A DNA stretch of 64,000 bases from assembly GCA_032622095.1 (NCBI GenBank), contig CP136061.1:4828505-4892504 (forward strand), written 5' to 3'. The DNA is from Siphonodentalium dalli (Eukaryota; Mollusca; Scaphopoda; Gadilida; Siphonodentaliidae). The stretch's first letter is position 1, and the number at the start of each line of letters is the position of its first letter. The notes below the pieces were generated by a model that saw only the letters and a list, made by a program, of their open reading frames with translations, was not told the origin of the DNA and did no database searches. The position numbers and the translations under genes are program-made. Positions 25,181 to 36,400 of the stretch are shown here, piece after piece.

Positions 25181-25969
25181 ACCGAGAATACGTATGCGAC
25201 AGGGAGTCCTTTCAGCCAGTGGAAATGTAATGTGCGAGTGCAAACAATTATGTGAGATATAATAACAAGAATGTTTATACACAAATATGTAAATGCACAT
25301 GATGTGAACCATTTCATATGGTATAGTGGGCCGTGTTACGCCAGTATGCAAACACCAGTTGACTTGAAATGAAAATTTCTTCAATGTTCTTCAATGTTCT
25401 TGGATAAAAAGAATGTTCAGTCACATATAATGTAATGTATCTTACTGAGCCAATTGGAGATGAACAGGTTTTTGGAATTGGCTGAGTATATTGATATCAC
25501 CGTTCCGTATGTACTGGTATATACTGCAAGTTAAATGCATAAGCCATGACTGCAATAACGTCTTTAAAAAATTGGTCAAATTTGAATGTGTCATTAATTG
25601 TTGCTGAAGATTTAAATTCAAATTTTATATTTTAGCTGACAAAGTGCACTCAATCACTGCGGTTAAGGATGCGGTACCAGTAAATACAAATGTAGATAAT
25701 TACAAGCTTTCCAGCTCACTATAATATATGATATAGAAACTTATCAACTGCACATGGGTCGCGAGCTGGACTGTGTATTGAACGTTAGATACAGTAATAG
25801 TTCATAATCACCACTACAATATCAAGTACGAGTCATGAATATGTTTTGTAGAATAATCTACAATTAGTCAATAATAAAGATTACTGAAATATCGATCTAG
25901 GCATTAACTCGCGATTTGAGAGAAAATGGGTAGTAAACAGCGATCATATTGTAAATTTAATTATTAGAA
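25181..25969. other. No gene recognised
   Basis: AT-rich. A short duplicated TTCTTCAATG lies near 25379-25399. No convincing open frame. Confidence 0.5.
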
Positions 25970-27173
25970 AGTTTTCATACCGAATCTGAAATTTGTTTTA
26001 TGTTCAATTGGGAACCAGGTAACTATTCTTCAAACAAATACTCATCAATGCTTACTAAGTTACGACAGCACAAATCATGGTTATAGAAAATGAGTAGTAA
26101 ACACGAGCGATATTCAAGATACGTTACTGTACCGAACCATCTTTTAAAATTTCTCGATAAGTTAACTACAAGACATATAGTGACTACTCATCGAAAATTC
26201 AAAATACAATCAGTGTTCTCACAGCGAATACTATTGACTTCATGTGTATGGATGTAAACATGCCAGGTCTAGGCATTCATTTATGTACATGCAAACACGA
26301 GCGCATCCAATCAAATGAATCATTTTGAAAATAAGCAACTACTCATAAAAAAATTAAGTGGAAAACAGCAGCAAACAGAAAAATTGTCTCATTTGTATGA
26401 ATTTTCTATACCCGTATAGTAAAGTAAATTTAAGTATTAGAAAGTTTTCATACCGATTCTGAAATTCTGTATAAATTAAATTAAATTGGGAACCAGGTAG
26501 CTATACTTCAAACAAATACTGATCAATGCTTACTAAGTTACGACAGCACTAAATCATGGTCATAGAAAATGAGTAGTAGACACGAGCAATATTCAGGATA
26601 CGTTACTATACCAGACTATCTGTATAATTCCCCACCCCTCCAAAAACATTGGAATATAGTGACTACTCGTCAAAATACAATCAGTATTCTCATAGCGAAT
26701 ATTCTTGACTGCATGTGCATGTATGTAAACATGTCAGGTCTAGGCATTCATTTTCGTACATGCAAACACAAGCGCATCCAATCAAATGAATCATTTTGAA
26801 AATAAGCAACCACTCATCTAAAAATTAGGAGGAAAACAGCAACAAACAGAAAATACTGAGGTCTGATGTGTATGCATGTTTCTATACCCGTATAGTATAA
26901 TATGACAGATTTATACACACCTGTTGTATATGCAAACAAAAACAGACTTTCAGTCAATGAATCGTTTAAAAAAAACAAAAAAACAACTACTCGTCTGAAA
27001 TTAAGTTGGAAAAACAGCTTTAAACATTGGACAAGCACTTTGCTTTCTTATGTGTTTATGTTTCGAAACATGAATTACATGTACTATATAATTTCCAGAA
27101 AATGAAAATCAAATGACTACTCGTCAACATATTACCAGTGTTGTTATAGCGAACAATCTTGATTCATATGAGT

Positions 27174-27535
27174 TGATGTTAGCATGCCAGGCCCATGTAC
27201 ACACAAGGTTAGCATGCAAGGCCCATGTACACACAATCAGGCCTCTTGATTCATGTGAGTTGATGTTAGCATGCCAGGCCCATGTACACACAAGCAGGCC
27301 TCTTGATTCATGTGAGTTGATGTTAGCATGCCAGGCCCATGTACACACAAGCAGGCCCCTTGATTCATATGAGTTGATGTTAGCATGCCATGCCCATGTA
27401 CACACAAGCAGGCCTCTTGATTCATGTTAGTTGATGTTAGCATGCCAGGCCCATGTACACACAAGCAGGCCTCTTGATTCATGTGAGTTGATGTTAGCAT
27501 GCCAGGCCCATGTACACACAATCAGGCCAACATCA
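27174..27535 (+). repeat. 57-bp tandem array
   Basis: About six copies of a 57-bp unit containing AGCATGCCAGGCCCATGTAC and CTCTTGATTCATGTGAGTTG. The period is a multiple of three, so parallel frames stay open on both strands; these are artefacts. Confidence 0.85.
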
Positions 27536-27860
27536 TTCAAATGAATCATTCGAAATAAGACAATATGTTAACATGCCAGCCCCACATACACACAAGCAGG
27601 CCAACATCATTCAAATGAATCATTCGAAATAAGACAACATGTTAGCATGCCAGGCCCATGTACACACAAGCAGGCCAACATCATTCAAATGAATCATTCG
27701 AAATAAGACAACATGTTAGCATGCCCGGCCCATGTACACACAAGCAGGCCAACATCATTCAAATGAATCATTCGAAATAAGACAACACGTTAGCATGCCA
27801 GGCCCATATACACACAAGCAGACCAACATCATTCAAATGAATCATTCGAAATAAGATAAC
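27530..27860 (+). repeat. 74-bp tandem array
   Basis: About 4.5 copies of a 74-bp unit that joins AACATCATTCAAATGAATCA with the AGCATGCCAGGCCCATGTAC segment of the neighbouring array, so the two arrays share a module. Confidence 0.85.
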
Positions 27861-28153
27861 TACTAATATAGGAATTAGATTGGAAAAAAACAGTGGTAAA
27901 CAGAGGCATATATTCTAGTTTATTAAGTGACAGTTTCTATGCTGTAACTATATAATTTCCCGGACAATGAAAGTCTACTGACTACTCATCAAAGATATTC
28001 AGTGTTTGCAAGTAAATACTCTGGATGCATGTGAATGAATGTTGGTATTTCAAGTCTTGGCTTACAGTAATGCTCAAAGCAACCGGTCACCCAACCACAG
28101 CAGAGCCACGGGCAACTCCTCAGGACCCAGTGGGAAACACGGCCCGCCGCCAC

Positions 28154-28188
28154 TCATCGGAAAGCTCTCAGCGAGAGCCCTCCGATGA
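28154..28188. repeat. 35-nt hairpin in a GC-rich patch
   Basis: TCATCGGA pairs with TCCGATGA and GCTCTC with GAGAGC around a 3-base loop, with one AA/CC internal mismatch. It sits inside a GC-rich 190-bp patch (about 28070-28260) that differs from the AT-rich surroundings and is open in the plus strand (frame 28025-28228, Ser/Pro/Glu-rich). It may be a fragment of a mobile-element gene; not identified. Confidence 0.6.
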
Positions 28189-28261
28189 ATGGCAACAAGC
28201 CATACCCCCGACCAAATCCCGAAAATAACCACCCTCAACTCCTACGCGGCCAAGTGGTCAA

Positions 28262-29324
28262 TTACTTTTGGCATCACGGTATAGAGGGGAAATACTCTAG
28301 TTTCTTGTTTGTTAATCTTTCTATACTGAACCAATATTATCATTACAAATACTATGGATTCATGATGTGCTTCGATGTGTATGGTACAGTTATATAAATA
28401 CATTTGTACACATGCATCCAGTCATATATTCATAGATGTGTACATCCATGTGAAAAAATTGCCATGACATTTGTTTCTGACTGTAGGTCAATTTAAAATT
28501 ATGTCAGTGCGTTTCTGAGGATGTGCTATACCTGCACAAGCATGGCTGCTGTGAGTGACAGCCAATGTCAGTTATAACTCATAGTTAATTTCAAATAACT
28601 GAGTTATATCTATTTTTGACCAAAAGATTTGTATTATGGTACTACAGTGGGTATTACATGAAATTTAGTAGAACATAGGGTAAGTGAAACAAAAGACTGG
28701 AAATAACTCATCAAATCATATATCAATTCAGAAGCCATGATCTTTGTGTAATGCGAAATAAACAAATAATATCACATGTTTTATTGTTCGCTGCAGACTG
28801 TCCATACAATTCCCATCTGCAAAGGAAACTTTACTGTCTCCACAAAATAATGAGTTTAATGAGTTTATTCATATGACTTTAATAAATGTATAGTCTTTCC
28901 TGTATTTTGTATGGATTAAATAGATTAAAATGGATTTTATGATTTTGGTCATATGGTATATGAAAGGGAGATTATTGCTCAAATACATGTATGAGTTTAA
29001 CCGATATTCTATGTATTTAACATATGGGACATACTAGTATGTGTCAGGTATCAAAGTTATGTCCCCCCCCCCAGTCACTCACAATCAGTTGAGATCCCTG
29101 ACCGTGCAGTAGGCAGGGGCTGGGGGTCTGATCCATCTGACACCCGACATAAAGCCTTGTATTTCATTATGCCTTTGTCAGAATAGGCAAATGATAGATC
29201 AATCATCAGGACGTAAGTTACTAGTATTACTATGTATGTACCGTATGTTGGCAATTACATGTGATGAAAATTTGTTTATTGTTTTAACACAGATTTGCCA
29301 GTCCATTAGATTAAATTGTAACGG
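28262..29324. other. No gene recognised
   Basis: AT-rich intergenic sequence with a C-run near 29062-29073. Nothing recognisable on either strand. Confidence 0.5.
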
Positions 29325-29892
29325 TTACTGGCACAGTTCGGTGATGTCTTTGGATCTATAAATTAAGAATTTCGGACCTGTCTCAGATTTCTTAGCAAAG
29401 ACTTTACCTTCCTTGGTCCAATGTGGGTGGATTTCTCCACTCTTTCTTTTCTCGGCCAATTTCTTTGTAAGTCCGTGCCTATAATGGGTTAGATCCTCAG
29501 AGATAACGACGTTATACTTCCATTTAAGCCCGAATATTTTTGAGTAGGTATCACCTTTTACATTGTATCTAGCAAAAGCACATATGATTGATACTGTTTT
29601 TTCTGTTCGTGTTGATCCATTGTCAAGTTTTATCAGTTTTGTTTGAATTGGGCCCAACGGATGCGAACGAGTAATGTCACTGCTGGTTATATTTATATTT
29701 AGCTTGTCCATACAGAAGTTTTTAATAAGTTCATTAGATGGGATTTCCCTTGAATTTTATAAGGTGTTGTCCACTGGAAAATTTCAGGAATCTCAGACTG
29801 AAACCTCTACCATGCTGCTCTCCATCTTCTTGTTTATCTTCAACAGAATCTACCCGGCAGTTAACGAAGTGACAGTGTGGTGTTTAAAATGA
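29325..29892 (-). pseudogene. L1/Tx1-like ORF1 remnant
   Basis: The minus-strand frame 29711-29325 (128 codons) reads ITSSDITRSHPLGP, then IICAFARYNVKGDTYSKIF, then VVISEDLTHYRH, then HWTKEGKVFAKK. This is the order seen in the RRM and C-terminal domains of L1-type ORF1 proteins (RSHR/RF/EDLT/WT-DGK). The region upstream to 29892 is similar in character but carries stops. No associated reverse transcriptase follows, so it is a fragment. It lies about 340 bp beyond the end of the phosphatase gene. Confidence 0.6.
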
Positions 29893-30067
29893 TGAGATGT
29901 TTATAATATGAATATGGTAACACTGTCGGCATAAATTGTCCACGCTGTTCTAAATTCGAAACTTTGGGGTCATTTTCACCACGTTCCCAGATTTTGTCGA
30001 ATGTACAATAGGAAATAGTAGTCCAATTCATAACATTAACTTATATTATTATATTTCATCCACACAT

Positions 30068-30073
30068 TTTATT
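30068..30073 (-). promoter_or_regulatory. Candidate polyadenylation signal of the phosphatase gene
   Basis: Minus-strand AATAAA about 165 bp after the stop codon at 30236-30238. Placement is reasonable for a 3' UTR; not proven. Confidence 0.4.
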
Positions 30074-30235
30074 TCAGTATCATTAATCCTGTAATGGATG
30101 ATGCATATATTTGTCCATTATACAGATGCAGTGCCCATTATATTGCTTATACATGTTATCATAAGCATCTGTCTATGTCATTCCAATAACAGCAGATGTT
30201 GATTGGTCCCCGACGGTATCCAAAGTTATCTAATG

Positions 30236-30499
30236 TCATCCAATGTCATCATAAACGTCGTCTCGATCTCCGGCCACATTCGTATAAGATGGCTGGTTCC
30301 TCTCTGATTGGTCGTAATTCGCAGGTGTTTGGTTTGATACAGTATCATACGTACTGTCTCTATCGTTGGCCACATTCCTAGCAGATGGTTGATTCCTCTC
30401 CAGTCGATCGTAATTCACTGGTGTCTGGTTTGGCAGACTATCATAAGTGTTGTCTATGAATATTCTGTTCACCGCTTCGTATAGAAATTTATACTGCTC
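30236..30499 (-). CDS. Phosphatase terminal exon 8 with tyrosine-rich repeated tail
   Basis: Acceptor TTTTTCTCTAG. 87 codons plus stop at 30236-30238. It begins EQYKFLYEAVNRIF (last helix of the fold). The tail then holds two copies of an about 32-residue repeat starting TYDSLPNQTPVNYD and TYDTVSNQTPANYD, and the start of a third (VYDDIG). Tyr sites include YDSL, YDTV, YTNV and YDDI; STYDTV fits the ITIM pattern (S/I/V/L)xYxx(I/V/L). Such a tail could recruit SH2 or PTB proteins (inference). Confidence 0.85.
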   Translation of the reverse strand, partial: EQYKFLYEAVNRIFIDNTYDSLPNQTPVNYDRLERNQPSARNVANDRDSTYDTVSNQTPANYDQSERNQPSYTNVAGDRDDVYDDIG

Positions 30500-33400
30500 C
30501 TAGAGAAAAAGGAACCGTTATTGAATACAATGTATACTTTATCTACGTTCCGAATACTAAGCTAATAGTCTACCATTGTTTTGAAGTACATTCTAACTTG
30601 CATTCGTCGTAAGATTTGCGTTACCAATATGTGAAGCTTCCGCGCTTTGTAATTCGGAAACTGATGGTGCGGTTGGCATCCACATCATATATTACTTATA
30701 TAAAATAGCATTGTACGGTTGAATGAGGAATTTTTATCTAGATACTGCATTTGGGCGCGTGTATCAACATTGTGAGATAACTAGGTCACAAAAAGAGCGT
30801 TTAACTAATATATATTACGTTATATATGAAATAAACTGTATAACATATTCCATGTCACATATACGTGATTGTTTCTAAATTTGCGGGAGACTAGACTTCA
30901 CTTTATATAATCTATTCCGTGCAAATTAATTACTGCACCATTTATATACATAATACTATGGATATAGGACATTATAACAATATATATGGGACTTACAATA
31001 TTTTAACAAATCCAAATAATTGTAAAGAATATGATGAATCTAAACCAATATGCACCTTTCTACATTGCCCGTACATTTTGGGCCCGACAGTATTGTGTGC
31101 AAAAATTCTTATGACAAATATGTGTTTAACCGTTTTGTTTTTCTTTCCTCCTTATTTAACTTTCAAAAATGCTTTGGTCAACCTGCAGTGCATCACTCTG
31201 ACCTGGTTCCGTCATTCTGGTGTGCTAGGTTTGGTGCCCATCCACCCTGGACTCGTGCTACTTAGTAGACAAACATTTAAGAATTTTGGTTACCCATAAA
31301 AACAAATACTGCTCCTGGAGAAAGGGAATCAATATTGCCTATAATGTATATTCTTAAGTTCTAAATGGTGATTTATTAAAAACACTTTCACTTTCACACT
31401 ATCTCGCACGTGCGACCGATGGGCTACCGGAATATTTCACATCCCTCGCGAATCAGCAGAGTTATCTTTCACTTAAAAAAATATTTTACGATGAAATTTG
31501 TCACTTATTTGGGAAATAAACAGAATTATATGGGAAATACATTTCTCTATTCATCGGATGGTGAAGTGAACACGCAGCGATCGGCTGTTGTCTTTGATAC
31601 ATCGATTGAATACGATTGTGCCAAAAATTGATCATCGTGAATATGCAATTTCTTTGAAAACGTGTATAATACAATGTATATGTATAGTGTTTTGACACGA
31701 AAAAATATGTCATTGCCTTGTCATTACTGTTTCCCCCACCCCATCATAATCTAACAAAAAATGGTTACTGAGTAAGGCTAAACATTGACCCAGTAGGTAC
31801 ACTATGACCCAACATATTTGCTGTTAACATCATTGTTCCTATTAGGGTATATGGACATACCGAATGTAGTTAAGTAGTGGGGGAGCACCAGGGGTACTAC
31901 CAGCCCAGGACTAATAAGCACATTGGACTTTAGTTAGCACATCATGGTACTTACAAGCTTAGGAATCATATCCGCTCTCTGCTCCCTGAGGTTCTGAACA
32001 CAAGTAAAGACATCTATACTGCTTTCCACTCTGCCCTGGTCTAATAGATAATCAGCCGCTAAAAAAACACCTGTGGCACCAATACCGTCACTGAAAGTCA
32101 AAAATATATATTAGTCGTACGAATACCGTCATTGAAAGTCGAGTATATATACTAGTCACACCAACGCCAGAAGTTTAAATCAGGCACTAGGTCGGTCACA
32201 CATGAAACATACCAGTCACACCTATGACAGACATGAAAGGCAACCACCTTAAACTCATATTTTCTTTAATTTAACATCCAGTTGATATCACAGAAAAAAA
32301 GTGTTCAGTTGGCGTAAGACTATTACATAATATGTGCGGTGGGGAGGATATGACATACTATGGATTATTATGCGGGCAAAAGTTCGTCATATCAAAAACC
32401 TTGCTCTAATAATCGGCTATATATATTTGGGATGAGAAAATCCATTTCGTTAATACATGCATGACGTAAGTTGACGCATACGTTAATAAGAGAAGGTAGA
32501 GGAATATAATATAATAATAACAAGATGCTTGTGCATATATAATATAATCGAAAACAAGGTTTTAATTAATTAAGCAATGCTGATAAGATTTGTCAGATCA
32601 TTGATCAAAGTTTGCTCGCCAAGCATTGCGAGAAAAATACCACCAACAGTTATCCATAGTAAGGCGATTTACAGTTGTACAAGCAAATACATACGTTATT
32701 CATAATGTTGAATTACTGACTGACCAGAACAACCCAGATATGTGGGAGTTGAAATAAGTATTTCAGTAGACATATATGTTTATTACTTACTGTCTGTGCT
32801 AATTACATACAAATACTCAACTACTGTGAATGGATTTATCTGTTTATTAATTCCCGCGTATGTTAATTACATACCCATTGTCAACTACTGTGAATATACA
32901 TTCATCCACCTTTTTCATGTAGTGATGATAGGTAGTTTATCAACTTGGAATTGCTTGCACATACTGATTGTTGTAGTTTATCCAATCCGTGACTCAGCAG
33001 ATTTAGCACATGTATATCGTAATATATTATGGGCGACATACGCAACGCGCACGCGAAGACCATTAGCCCAACATCGATGAACTTTGATGTATCAGCTGTT
33101 TGGTCGGCAATCTCACTCACTGTGTTATCGTTATTTCATGTTAGTGCATATCATTCGTCACACCGCATACAACACTCAAAACATTTCCAATCAAACACCA
33201 TCACATGCACTCGAATTTCAGAAAACCATCGCGATAATTAAAACCCACAACATGCTGCACCTACCATGTTCACCTACCATGTTCACCTACCATGTTCACA
33301 TACCATGTTCACATACCATGTTCACATACCATGTTCACATACCATGTTCACATACCATGTTCTCAATTCATTCAACATTTTATCATGAATGTTGCAATAG

Positions 33401-36400
33401 CATGAGAGTTACTGGTTAGTATATGCGAGCGAACTATATGTTTGAGGTGCTTAGATTCAACGCAGCGATCACCATTGAAATAAGAATATTATATGGATAC
33501 CAATATTAGTTCAACAAAGAACGATCGGGTATTTCACAATCGTAAATTACAATATTGTTTATATAATCCAAATTGACTGGATACACGTTTTGAGTAAATC
33601 ATAGCCCTCCAAATTGAAGGTGGAATTTGACGCACCGCAACAAGTCAATTTATTTGTAATTTTCATGACACTATATCTGCACTTCACCGCAATACTGTCT
33701 AAATTTTGACAACAGTGATCCGACATACGTTAAAGACCGATATTGTATACACAATACCCAAAATAACCTTCTCGATGACTTCAAATAAGAAGCTATGACC
33801 TATTCCGTGACTGCTCTGTTGATAAAAGAAAAACATTGTCGAGAATATATTCGCGCACTTTAAATCGGCAGCGAACATTAATATATGTAGCTAATTTTCA
33901 TCATCGCATCAACTTTGAGAATTTATGTTGATAGTTAGCATATATATATATTCCAGATACGAAGCTGTAAACTTTTCTTGTAACATTAAATCGCTTTAGC
34001 GGCCGGCCACCGGCAATGTACAATGTCGGCCCAACGCGAGATCCAACAAAAATAACGGCGTTGGTCCGAGTGGGTATGAAGCCAAATTTCAGTTCAAAGG
34101 GCCAGTTTAGATTAAGTTTAGTCGAAGCTTTGTTATCGCATAAGCACTATACATAACGGATCTTTGTGAAAGTAACCTGCAGTGAACCAGGACTCGACCA
34201 TCAAGTTGTTGATAACTTCTCGCTTCGTGTAAGATCAGCAGTGATTCATCCAGATTAACCATGTCTGTGAAAGTATAGTCTGGTAAGAGTTGAAGTTGGG
34301 TAACGTCTCTGCTACATTCGCCCTGATGAGATATATCAGATTAAATATTGTTTGTTTCCAAATGCAGTATCAATTTACAATACTTATTGTGGATAATATG
34401 GTCTGAATCAATAGTATATAAGTTTCGTGATATTAAGTTCTTGACATATTAACACTCCAAACTAATATCCTACATTACTTAGTGGAATCTAGCATAAACA
34501 CAGAAACATGCGTGTAGCATCTGTTATATCACGGAACAACTCAACAACGCAATTAGACAAGAATGCCACATTATAATTCTGAATATGTATGCAGTGGAAT
34601 TGAATGCTATTAATAACTGTGAGCATATCATAGCGGATGACATCTATTGCTAGCCAGTTTCAGAACCACGTATGTGTAACCTGTAACATGATTATGTCAT
34701 TATGGATGTGGACTTGGTAGAAGTCATACGATTTCACGATGCGAGACTAAGGATCGTACATGCATATATAATGACACAACGTGTAACGACGTATTATGTC
34801 CGTCGCTTAATTGGGTTAAATAATATTAAGAACTTTATTCGTAGCCAAATTTAATTCTCGATCTGTCTGCATAGCATTGTCGCTCATTCGGTTAATATTG
34901 ATTATATCTTTATTTTGCTACATGTACAAGTTTAGCATGATACACGTTATACACAACACTCCTAAATAGAATGGACGTGTACCTGTATGCGAAATTGTGA
35001 CGTGTTTCGGGTCACTTTTGTTGGCAATAGCGAAATACGTTAAAATCTGATAGTAATTGTCTACATGGGCTAATTTCACATTTGCTCCTCATACAGTTGT
35101 GTCCTTCGTACAATGCAATACATTTCAACAAATATAAAAACGTATGTCACAAGCTGCATGCTATTATCTCGGAACATTATCCAGTGCGTGTCTAAATTAA
35201 AACTAAACCGCATAGTTCGGTGTTTGATTCATTATATGAACGCACATGGTTGTCCGTCTACGTACCAGAGTGTATTCCAAAGTGTAGTGTTAACATCATT
35301 ATGAAACGTAATAGTATATAGTTTACATATGGATATCAAAAATTGCATTTCGATAACGTATGTATACAATTATAGTAATCTCATCATCCAGATTGCACAC
35401 TAGTAAACTCAATATCCAGACTGTAGAATAGTAAACTCACCATCCAGACTGTCAGTTCTCTCACCACAAACGGTGATATGATCTCTTCAGATTTTAAAAC
35501 CACTGATGATTTCCCGTAAGCTGTCGGTACGTTTTCCTTTCTGGGCCAATATCGAGGACATGCACACTGTAAAAGAGGCGCTAACCGTTATTGTACCAAC
35601 TAAATAGGTAACCTTACGTTTTGATCATAGAAATTTAAAACTGAGATGAATATATATTGCTAAGTTGCAATGCTTCAGCATTCATTGTTTCTTGTCATAT
35701 GTGAATATTATTAAATGTGCATTCAAACACATTCATTCCCATAGCAAGAACCATTTCCCAGTAAGCTTGAAATGCGCTTTTAGAGATAACATTTGAGTGA
35801 GATTTGGTACTTAATTCTGGGCTGTACTTAATATCTTAACCAATCTGAGCAGGCTAAATCATTTCAAAATGGTTCGCTTATCATGGTGTATTGGGTAATG
35901 TAAACAACAACTATGCTTTACGCTTAAGCTTAACGGCGAGGCGAAACTAGCGTTTATTATGAAATATATAATTCATGATAACGTATGGACGTTTATTTTA
36001 TTCCACACCCATTGACGTGAGACACATGTATTCAACGGCATCCCAGTCATTGAATACATATTAGTGTATACCTCTAGTGGAATACAAGCCGGAACTATTC
36101 CTGTTGACGTTGTAGCCAAGAAAGATGACGTACATTATGTCGATCATCCGCTTCCGGTGATCCCCCCATAATTACTGGTTATTTGTCAGACTTAAATCAC
36201 AATAAAGGTAGCTATAGTAACAATGAAGGTGACATTCATGGATTGAACTTATCTGACGAAACGGTGTAGAATAAATACAGAACACAACTTGCATCATAAT
36301 CTCGAATCTTTTATCGAACTCGTTGCGGACGGCGCAAACTTATATTTCGCTCGAGCTACGCTCTCGCGAAATATATCCTTGCGCCATCCACAACTCATTC

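Larger units (their letters stand above)
25970..28070 (+). repeat. Complex tandem-repeat region
   Basis: Two units of about 478 bp (starting near 25975 and 26450) share GGGAACCAGGTA, CAAACAAATACT.ATCAATGC, TTACTAAGTTACGACAGCAC and ATCCAATCAAATGAATCATTT. A more diverged third unit follows at 26830-27110. It then breaks into the 57-bp and 74-bp arrays listed below and resumes at 27850-28020. No coding capacity. Confidence 0.75.

Noticed and set aside
32902-33241. Overlapping frames on both strands
   Set aside because: Phosphatase exon chain is already complete across this interval, and these peptides match nothing I recognise.
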